Shown here in pieces: positions 26,001 to 38,000 of a DNA stretch of 64,000 nucleotides (position 1 is the stretch's first letter; every line of letters starts with the position of its first letter). The notes under the pieces were generated by a model. That model worked only from the letters and a program-made list of their open reading frames with translations, did not search any database and was not told the DNA's origin. A program made the position numbers and the translations under genes. This stretch comes from Antedon bifida (Eukaryota; Echinodermata; Crinoidea; Comatulida; Antedonidae), in NCBI GenBank assembly GCA_963402885.1, contig OY727102.1:8928001-8992000 (forward strand), in the 5' to 3' direction.

Positions 26001-29000
26001 ATAAAATCTTTATTATTATTTTTTTTTTTATTATTTTTTTTATTATTTTTTTTCTTTTTATTGTTTCTGTACACTATTTTGTGTAACAATTATCTCAAAA
26101 AGTTTAATGTCAATGATTACAAAAATTTCAGAATATCTTTCAAATAATACAACTTAATCCTAATAAGCTTTCCAGCGTGATCACTCATCCGTGACGACAT
26201 TTATACGCCATTTTGCGAAATCACATTATCAATCATATCTCCATAATTCATTATCACATATTAATGAAATTCACTACACGTAAACTTCAGATCAAGGGTA
26301 AAAATATTAGCAAATCAAAACGCACGCGCACGTAGGTTCATGCGCGTGATATCGCGCGTTAAAAATTTAAAACGCTCAAAATTAAGTTTTGATCAATTTA
26401 GAGCATGAATTAGGCCATTTGCGTGTTTCAAAAAATTACTGCGCAAAAATGCGTTTTTGCGCGCGCGATACTTAAAAAGCGTAAAAAATATGAATTTTTT
26501 TTACAAATCTCATTCTACTCACCATCCTTAGTACATTCACCAAATTTGAGTCAGTTCCGACTTAAAATAACGCTATACGAGCACGTTAAAAATGACAAAA
26601 TGCGCACATTTATTTTACAAAAGTTCTGAAAATGGTGAAAAATAGGTCTTTTTTAAAATGAAAATAATTCTTCAGAATGCAAGATGACCCCCGATTTTTT
26701 TAACTTATTCTGGAAGCCATTGAGTTGTAGATATGAATTCATGTACACATTTTACGTACAAAATGTTTTGACGTCATCAAATGGCCACTTGAATTTAAAA
26801 ATTAGGATTTGTTATCTTTTTGTGTAGATTATCACATTCAACAGAGCGCATCTTGGTTATGTGTGCTCGAATTTCGCACAACTTTCAGTATGTGCTTGCT
26901 TAATTAATTATCTTTATCATGAGTTGACACTATCTTCATTTTAATGGCGTCATCACGCGTAAAAACTTGAATAACGTAGGCCGTGTAATTTCACCTTCGC
27001 AGTAAATTTGAATATCTTACAGCTCTTCAGAATTGAAGGTTACCTTGATGATTATAATTTATTATGAAAGCTGATGAAATGTAGATAATAATTCATATAA
27101 AAATTAAGCCTATCGGATGTTGTGACGTTAACATATGGCCAGTTGAAGTGAAAAAGTAGTTTTTTCATATTTTTCGTCAAAGTTATACACATTTCAAAGA
27201 GCGCGCACAGCGCTTCTACATGCCAAATTTTTTTCCAAATCTTATATTTTTTTGCTCAATTAATTATCTTTCGAAATTGTCATCTTAAAGTTTAGTTTGA
27301 TAACGTCATCATGCCAAAAAATTAGAACATGTGTGTCCCGTAATTTCACCTATGCTACACTGTATATAGATATACAGTATATACTGTACATATTGTATAT
27401 GGCATATAGGCACAAATCAGCACTATAAGCATATAATAGGATGGCATACATCAACATTTTCCGATCGTATGTTAACGTACGTGCATGTTTAAAAAAAATT
27501 AATTTCAGTAAAATGATAAAAATTATCACCTATAATTCGTCAAAGTGACGAATTAAATTCTAGTTATAACTTTGTTTTGTTTTGTTTTTACTTAATTTGT
27601 GCTACTTAGCTTTGTTATTTTTGTATTTTATAAGTAATGATGGAGTAAGAGCAGTTTTCTGTTTGGGCTCATGCCTATTACTTTCTCCTGGCAAGATGAA
27701 TTGTGAAATGTACTTTTATGAACTTTTGCCGAATAAATATTATTAGGTGATCATTTAGAATAAAATGATCACCTATTGTTATTGTATAAAATCTTTATTA
27801 TTTTTTTTCTTTTTATTGTTTCTGTACACTATTTTGTGTAACAATTATCTCAAAAAGTTTAATGTCAATGATTACAAAAATTTCAGAATATCTTTCAAAT
27901 AATACAACTTAATCCTAATAAGCTTTCCAGCGTGATCACTCATCCGTGACGACATTTATACGCCATTTTGCGAAATCACATTATCAATCATATCTCCATA
28001 ATTCATTATCACATATTAATGAAATTCACTACACGTAAACTTCAGATCAAGGGTAAAAATATTAGCAAATAAAAACGCACGCGCACGTAGTTTCATCACG
28101 TGATATCGCGCGTTAAAAATTTAAAACGCTCAAAATTAAGTTTTGATCAATTTAGAGCATGAATTAGGCCATTTGCGTGTTTCAAAAAATTACTGCGCAA
28201 AAATGCGTTTTTGCGCGCGCGATACTTAAAAAGCGTAAAAAATATGAATTTTTTTTACAAATCTCATTCTACTCACCATCCTTAGTACATTCACCAAATT
28301 TGAGTCAGTTCCGACTTAAAATAACGCTATACGAGCACGTTAAAAATGACAAAATGCGCACATTAATTTTACAAAAGTTCTGAAAATGGTGAAAAATAGG
28401 TATTTTTTAAAATGAAAATAATTCTTCAGAATGCAAGATGACCCCCGATTTTTTTAACTTATTCTGGAAGCCATTGAGTTGTAGATATGAATTCATGTAC
28501 ACATTTTACGTACAAAATGTTTTGACGTCATCAAATGGCCACTTGAATTTAAAAATTAGGATTTGTTATCTTTTTGTGTAGATTATCACATTCAACAGAG
28601 CGCATCTTGGTTATGTGTGCTCGAATTTCGCACAACTTTCAGTATGTGCTTGCTTAATTAATTATCTTTATCATGAGTTGACACTATCTTCATTTTAATG
28701 ACGTCATCACACGTAAAAACTTGAATAACGTAGGCCGTGTAATTTCACCTTCGCAGTAAATTTGAATATCTTACAGCTCTTCAGAATTGAAGGTTACCTT
28801 GATGATTATAATTTATTATGAAAGCTGATGAAATGTAGATATTAATTCATATAAAAATTAAGCCTATCGGATGTTGTGACGTTAACATATGGCCAGTTGA
28901 AGTGAAAAAGTAGTTTTTTCATATTTTTCGTCAATGTTATACACAATTCAAAGAGCGCGCACAGCGCTTCTACGTGCCAAATTTTTTTCCAAATCTTATA

Positions 29001-32000
29001 TTTTTTTGCTCAATTAATTATCTTTCGAAATTGTCATCTTAAAGTTTAGTTTGATAACGTCATCATGCCAAAAAATTAGAACATCTGTGTCCCGTAATTT
29101 CACCTATGCTACACTGTATATAGATATACAGTATATACTGTACATATTGTATATGGCATATAGGCACAACTCAGCACTATAAGCATATAATAGGATGGCA
29201 TACATCAACATTTTCCGATCGTATGTTAACGTACGTGCATGTTTAAAAAAAATTAATTTCAGTAAAATGATAAAAATGATCACCTATAATTCGTCAAAGT
29301 GACGAATTAAATTCTAGTTATTATTTTTTTTTTTTTTTTTTTTTTTCTTTTTATTGTTTCTGTACACTATTTTGTGTAACAATTATCTCAAAAAGTTTAA
29401 TGTCAATGATTACAAAAATTTCAGAATATCTTTCAAATAATATAACTTAATCCTAATAAGCTTTCCAGCGTGATCACTCATCCGTGACGACATTTATACG
29501 CCATTTTGCGAAATCACATTATCAATCATATCTCCAAAATTCATTATCACATATTAATGAAATTCACTACACGTAAACTTCAGATCAAGGGTAAAAATAT
29601 TAGCAAATAAAAAGTTGCGCGTTTCAAGGTCATGCATGTGAAACCGCGCGCTAAAAATTTAAAACGCGCAAAATTAGGTTTTGATCAATTTAGAGCATGA
29701 ATTAGGCCATTTGCGTGTTTCCAAAAATTACTGCGCAAAAAAAAATTTTGCGCGCGTGATACTTAAAAAGCGTAAAAAATATGAATTTTTTTTACAAATC
29801 TCATTCTACTCACCATCCTTAGTACATTCACCAAATTTGAGTCAGTTCCGACTTAAAATAACGCTATACGAGCACGTTAAAAATGACAAAATGCGCACAT
29901 TAATTTTACAAAAGTTCTGAAAATGGTGAAAAATAGGTCTTTTTTAAAATGAAAATAATTCTTCAGAATGCAAGATGACCCCCGATTTTTTTAACTTATT
30001 CTGGAAGCCATTGAGTTGTAGATATGAATTCATGTACACATTTGACGTACAAAATGTTTTGACGTCATCAAATGGCCACTTGAATTTAAATATTAGGATT
30101 TGTTATCTTCTTGTGTAGATTATCACATTCAACAGAGCGCATCTTGGTTATGTGTGCTCGAATTTCGCACACATTTCAGTATGTGCTTGCTTAATTAATT
30201 ATCTTTATCATGAGTTGACACTATTTTCATTTTATTGACGTCATCACGCGTAAAAACTTGAATAACGTAGGCCGTCTAATTTCACCTTCGCAGTAAATTT
30301 GAATATCTTACAGCTCTTCAGAATTGAAGGTTACCTTGATGATTATAATTTATTATGAAAGCTGATGAAATGTAGATATTAATTCATATAAAAATTAAGC
30401 CTATCGGATGTTGTGACGTTAACATATGGCCAGTTGAAGTGAAAAAGTAGTTTTTTCATATTTTTCGTCAAAGTTATACACATTTCAAAGAGCGCGCACA
30501 GCGCTTCTACGTGCCAAATTTTTTTCCAAATCTTATATTTTTTTGCTCAATTAATTATCTTTCGAAATTGTCATCTTAAAGTTTAGTTTGATAACGTCAT
30601 CATGCCAAAAAATTAGAACATGTGTGTCCCGTAATTTCACCTATGCTACACTGTATATAGATATACAGTATATACTGTACATATGGCATATAGGCACAAC
30701 TCAGCACTATAAGCGTATATAATAGGATGGCATACATCAACATTTTCCGATCGTATGTTAACGTACGTGCATGTTTAAAAAAAAATTATTTCAGTAAAAT
30801 GATCACCTATAATTCGTCAAAGTGACGAATTAAATTCTAGTTAGGTGATCATTTAGAATAAAATGATCACCTATTGTTATTGTATGAAATCTTTATTCTT
30901 TATTTCTCTCTGTACAGATTTTGTGTAACAATTATCTCAAAAAGTTGAATGTTGAAGATGACAAAATTTTCACAATATCTTTCAAATACTGTAACTTAAT
31001 CCTAATAAGCTTTTCAGCGTGATCACTCAACCGTGACGTCATTTATACGCCATTTTGTTAAATCACATTATCAATCATATCGCCATAACTCTTTATCACA
31101 TATCAATAAAATTCACAATACGTAAACTTCAGGTAAAAGGTAAATATATTAACCAATAAAAGGCACGCGCACGTAGGGTCATACGCGTGAAATCGCGCGT
31201 TAAAAATTTAAAAAGCTCAAAATTAAGGTTTGATCAATTTAGAGCATGAATTAGGCTATTTGCGTGTTTCAAAAAATTACTGCGCAAAAATGCGTTTTTG
31301 CGCGCGCAATTCTTAAAAAGCGTAAAAATACGAATTTTTTGTAGAAATCGCATTCTACTCACCATCCTTAGTACATTCACCAAATTTGAGTCCGTTCTGA
31401 CTTAAAATAACGCTATACGAGCATGTTAAAAATGACAAAATGCGCACATTAATTGCATAAAAGTGCTGAAAATGATGAAAAATAAGGCATTTTTAAAATG
31501 AAAATAATTCTTCAGAATGCACGATGACCCCTAAGTTTTTTAACTTATTCGGAAAGCTATTGAGTTGTAGATATAAATGTATATACACATTAGACGTACA
31601 AAATGGTATTACGTCATCAAATGGCCACTTGAATTAAAAAATTAGGATTTTTTTCCGTTTTGTGTAGGTTATCACATTCAATAGAGCGCATCTCCGCTAT
31701 TTGAGCTCGATTTTCGCACAAATTTCAGTGTGTGCTTGCTTAATTATTTATCTTTATCATAAGTTGTCAGTGTTTTCATTTTGATGACGTCATCACGCGT
31801 AAAAACTTGAATAACGTAGGTCGTGTAATTTCACCTTTGCCGTAAATTTGAATATCTTACAGCTCTTCAGAATTGAAGGTTACCTTGATGATTATAATTT
31901 ATTATGAAAGCTGATGAAATGTACATATGAATTCATATAAAATCTAAGCCTATCGGATGTTGTGACGTTAACATATGGCCAGATGAAGTTAAAAAGTAGT

Positions 32001-35000
32001 TTTTTCATCTTTTTCGTCAAAGTTATACAAATTTCAAACAGCGCGCACAGCGCTTCTACGTGCCAGATTCTCTTGCAATTCTTATATTTATTTGCTCAAT
32101 TCATTATCTTTCGAAATTGTCATCGTTGAGTTTATTTTGATAATTCCATCATACCAAAAAATTAGAACATGATGTGTGTCCCGTAATTTCACCTATGCTA
32201 CACTGTATATAGATATACAGTATATACTGTACATATTGTATATGGCATGCAAAACTCAGCACTATAATAAGCGTATGCATCATGTCATAGGATGGCATAC
32301 ATCAACTTTTTACGATCGTATGTTAACGTACGTGCATGTTTAAAAAGTTTTAATTTCATTAAAATGATAAAAATGATCACCTATAATTCGTCAAAGTGAC
32401 GAATTAAATTCTAGTTATAATTTAAGTTGTACAGAAAATTCATTCTAATTAGGTGATCATTTAGAATTCTAAATGATCACCTATTGTTATTGTATGAAAT
32501 CTTTATTTTTTTAGTTATCCGCATTCAGCGGATAACTCCTTGGAACTGTCCTGTTTCATCTTTTTTTTTTCTGTATTCTTCTTTCTTTCCGTCATTTTTG
32601 TGCAGAGCGTATCTCTAAAACGTGTACAGTTAACGTTTCATAACTTTGTCAACATATGGGCATTCACGTGAAGTTGTGCACCTCTTATTGTGAATGACGT
32701 CAGAGTTGCGCAACGTGACTTACGCGCGTTTTTACGTTTTTTGCGTATTTAACATAGATCGAAAACCATATAACAATTTCAAATGAAACTTAGCAAAAGT
32801 TTAATTTATATCATGCGCTAACTTTCTGTGGATAAAAAATGACATGTTTCACACGAAGTTACGCGCGCACGCGCGTTTAAAATTTCAAAGTGCGAAAAAT
32901 CAATTACTAATCAACTTTCTACGCGTTTCATGTCATTTTAAGCATGTCAAAAATTCCCAGGCGCGCGCAATTTTTTTACGCATGCGTGCGCACATAGCGC
33001 AAAAAAACTTTTTTTTCGCGTGATTTATGTTTTTCCAGCCTTTTTCTAGTAATTTTACAAAGTTTTAAACAATTTCGACTTAAAATCACGTCATACGGGC
33101 ACGTAGAATTGGATAATTTTCGCGAGTTTTTTATGAAAAAGTTTAAAAATTCGTCAAAATTTGTCAAAATTATGCCTTTTTTTAAACAGTCGTAATTTCT
33201 AAACTGAACGGTCAACTTTTTGTGGATGACATATTCTTGAAGTTGATGAGTTGTAGATATCAGATCATGTAATAATATGGTTAACCGGACATTGTGACGT
33301 CATCGTATGGCCACGCGAATATAAAATTTAGGATTTTTGTATCTTTCGTCATAGCTCATCACATTTAATAGAACGCATCTCTACTTATCCGTTTTCCATT
33401 TTCACCCGATTTTGATAGTGTCTAGGTCAATCAACTATCTTTCGCATGAGTTAAAAATATTTTAATTTTTATTACGTCATCATGTCTAAAAACGTAAATA
33501 ACGTGGGTCACTTATTTTCATCTTTACAGTAAATTTCAATCTGTTATAGCTCGTCAGAATAAAAAGTGATAATCATGATTAAAACGTTTCCTGGAAGCTA
33601 TTGGATTGTAGATACGAATTCATGTGAACATTTTTCCAATCCGACGTTGTGACGTCATTACATGGCCAGTTTAATAAAAAAAAGTCGTATTTTCATATTT
33701 TGCGTCATAGTTCATCACATTTAAAAGAGCGCGCATCTATATTTTACGTATCCAAATTTCTTCTTCACGTTAACATGTTGTTACTGAGATAATATCCTTC
33801 CGAAATTGCTATCTTAGTTTTTCATTTTGATACCGTCGCCATGTTAAAAATTGGAATAAATGGCGGGTCCCGTAATTTCACCTATTCTACACTGTATGTA
33901 ATATATGTATAAAGATTTTACTGGTTATACTGACTGTAACGGAATGGTATAGCCCAAATCATTTATTTCCTACCTATTTCTATAATGTAGCAGGCCAAAT
34001 AAGACTAGGTTCTGATTGGCTATTTTACTATTCGTGTAAAAACTACTCACTAAATTTTGGTAAACAACTTATCCAGGGACCTAGTAGGTCTCTGGCACTC
34101 TTCGTTTTGATATAAGGTAATAAATGCCATGATCTTTTTCTGTGTGCAATATTCCAACGTATGAAGTGCGCGTGGCGCTTGTCGTGCGGATAACTAACTC
34201 GTCAAAGTGACGAGTTCAATTCTAGTTTCTTTTTATTGTTTCTGTACACTATTTTGTGTAACAATTATCTCAAAAAGTTTAATGTCAATGATTACCAAAA
34301 TTTCAGAATATCTTTCAAATAATATAACTTAATCCTAATAAGCTTTCCAGCGTGATCACTCATCCGTGACGACATTTATACGCCATTTTGCGAAATCACA
34401 TTATCAATCATATCTCCATAATTCATTATCACATATTAATGAAATTCACTACACGTAAACTTCAGGTCAAGGGTAAAAATATTAGCAAATAAAAAGTTGC
34501 GCGATTCAAGGTCATGCACGTGAAATCGCGCGTTAAAAATTTAGAACGCTCAAAATTAAGTTTTGATCAATTTAGAGCATGAATTAGGCCATTTGCGCGT
34601 TTCAAAAAATGACTGCACAAAAACGCGTTTTTGCGCACGCGATTCTTAGAAAGCGTAAAAAATAAAATTTGATGTATAAATCACAATCTACTCACAATTC
34701 TTAGTACATTCACCGATTTTGAGTCCATTCCGACTTAAGATAACGCTATACGAGCACATTAAAAATGACAAAATGCGCAAATTAATTGCATCAAAGTGCT
34801 GAAAATGGTGAAAAATAAGGCATTTTTAAAATGAAAATAACTCTTCAGAATGCAAGATGACCCCCAATTTTTTTAACTTATTCGGGAAGCCATTGAGTTG
34901 TAGATATGAATTCATGTACACATTTGACGTACAAAATGTTGTGACGTCATCAAATGGCCACTTGAATTTAAAATTAATTTTTTTTTCTCTTTTGTCATAT

Positions 35001-38000
35001 TTTATCACATTCAATAGAACGCATCTCTAATAATTTGTGCCTGATTTTCGCTCAAATTTTAGTATGTGATTGCTCAATTAATTGACTTTCTCATGACCTG
35101 CCACTATTTTTATTTTGATGACGTCATCACGCGTAAAAACTTGAATAACGTAGGTTGTGTAATTTCACCTTCGCCGTAAATTTGAATATCTTACAGCTCT
35201 TCAGAATTAAAGGTTACCTTGATAATTATAATTTATTATGAAAGCTGATGAAATGTAGATATGAATTCATATAAAAAATAAGCCTATCGGATGTTGTAAC
35301 GTTAACATATGGCCAGTTGAAGTTTAAAAGTAGTTTTTTCATCTTTTTCGTCAAAGTTATACAAATTTCAAAGAGCGCGCACAGCGCTTCTACGTGCCAA
35401 ATTCTCTTCCAATTCTTATATTTATTTGCTCAATTCATTATCTTTCGTAATTGTCATCTTCGAGTTTATTTTGATAATTCCATCATACCAAAGAATTAAA
35501 ACATGATGTGTGTCCCGTAATTTCACCTATGCTACACTGTATATAGATATACATTATATACTGTACATAATGTATATGGCATATAATAGGCTCAACTCAA
35601 CGCTATAAGCGTATAGTAGGATGGCATACATCAACATTTTCTGATCGTATGTTAACGTACGTGCATGTAAATAAAAAAATTAATTTCATTAAAATGATAA
35701 AAATGATCACCTATAATTCGTCAAAGTGACGAATTAAATTCTAGTTATTATTATTATTATTAATAAATAGCAATTTGACAAAGCATATGTTTTTATTACT
35801 TCAAAACAATAGTACAGTAGATATATTTTGTCTCAATAGCAAAATACAATTCTTAGAAAAAGAAAAATATATGTAAAATGTGATGTTTACAATATATGTT
35901 TTCATTGCCAAATTTGATTCAATAACAAGATATGATAAGTAGGGCAGTTTGTAGCAGTGTTTTGTTATTGTCCATTTAAAGACAATCTCATTGTAATTTA
36001 ATTTTAATGAACATCCGAAGTTCCCAAGTTCCCAAAAAAACTCTATTTATTATGCATGAACAATTTCAATATTTTTATAGTTTCAAATTGGCTTGTGTCC
36101 GACATTGTCAAATAAAGTTGTACTGAAAAGAAACAATTTTAAAATTTAAAGCTCTTTATTCAATAATCGGATTATTGATTACACCATACAAAATGTCAGT
36201 TTTGGCTCACCTTCTTTATACATAAAACACCAATAGAAAAAGTATGATCAACATGAAAATTTCACCGACCAATTGCAATGTTATATAAAATTATAAAATG
36301 CATATTTGTTTGCTTTTTTACAAAGAAAAAATAGATGTATATCATCTTCATTTATATTACTTAAAGTACTAGTATTGGAACTACAATGGAGGTTTATGCT
36401 TTAGGTAGTGTATGATCTCATGATAAAGTAAAAACTCTGAGTTAGGCAAATGTCAGGTATGATTGATCCTTGAGCCTTAGGGTCCTAAGTGAATTAACTT
36501 TTAAGATTTTGTGATTTTGCAGGGCCTACTTAATTTATAGATTTTTATGATCATGTATTAAAGATTAAATTATATACATGTATGTAGTTAAATTTCCAAC
36601 TTGCAAAACATTTCATTTTATTTACCAAATTCTTCAAATGGCACTAATAATAGAATAAATTGAATCCAATACTTTGTGTAAAATATTAACCCATAATCAT
36701 GTGGAATGACTGTTTATATGATAATAGGTCTAGCAAAAAAGGCAATCCATTTATGTTATCGTACATCAAACTAAACCCTCTAGACTGTTCATGATGAAAA
36801 AAAAAACTACATAAATCCTACAGTCAGGATATTTGCATTTCTTATGAAATTCAGTTACTTGTAAACACATTATTGTGGTTATGAGGGTTTTTTTGTAAGC
36901 CACTTGCAGGTGTTTCAAAGTAAGGATATCAAGTAGACATGAAGGGCACAAAAGCGGACATAGGAAAGATATTATTCTGTGGTAACATCTAACCACTGAA
37001 AAAAAGTATAAATTGAAGGATCTCATTTAAATGAAATGATATTTACACATTTTAAACAATTATATTCTGAACTTAAGGAGTCTGAGCCATTTTCAAAAAA
37101 ATATATACATTTCATTCAAGTTAAAAAAATATAGTAATGCTGTTGTTGAATTCTGACTGCCTATATCAGTATTATTAGTTGTTACATATTTCAATAAATG
37201 ACCTTGATTTTCTAGTTCTGTAAATGTATTAAAATATGAATTGGATCATAAGATATTGTATAATGTTATATTATTAAGGAATTGGTATGTTGATATTAAT
37301 ATATAAATGGGAAAAATAGCCCAGTGATATCCTGGAGAATGCAGAACACAAGATTATCATCTAGTCTTTGCATTAACTTAAAATTCCTCTACATTGCTAA
37401 ACTTTTGTCTATGAATATTTAATGCTAACATTGCAGTTTTAGAATTAACTAAGTGGCAATTATATTAGACTCTTAAAACATGTTTTGGTAGTCTGCCAAT
37501 AGTATGTTTAACAAGATTTTGTTGTTATCCAGGCTAGGTTTAGCATACAAATTAGCCTAGGCATTGATGCAGCTAGGTAAAGTAGAGAATGTTACATTGG
37601 TTTTCTCTTTTTATCATAATTAACCAAACATAAATTTAAGTTTTATGTTTTAAAAGTGATATATATAATGCAAAATGTCATAAATTGCAGGGAATGTGTT
37701 TTTAAATATTTTGCCAATAAAAAATTGTTTACTGGAATAAAATGCAATTGAATTTTGTTTATTATATCTTAGTTTCTGCTGTATAACTAAAAAATTAACC
37801 GTTTATTTTAAAATAGATTAAAAATAACAAGTTTCTGCTCAATTTGTGCTCCGAAATAGCAGGTTAAATCAGTGGGTGGCTGTTGACAAAAATCATTAGA
37901 ATTACCCAAAATGCAATTGGTCCTGGCGGTTAATTCAAAGTTACTGCAGTGTAGTTGACTCGGGGTCAGCAGCTGTCAATCAAATAACTGTTAATCAAAT

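Noticed and set aside
26423..29920. A 68-79 codon open frame (MFQKITAQ.. type) present in several places and again on the reverse strand at 45354-45560
   Set aside because: It lies at the same place in each copy of the family 1 repeat and is explained by copy similarity. It has no recognisable domain, and other copies (30843, 34226) break it.
25960..35744. CRISPR-like or satellite array
   Set aside because: The repeated units are ~1.57-kb transposable elements with hairpin ends, nested insertions and unrelated DNA between some copies.
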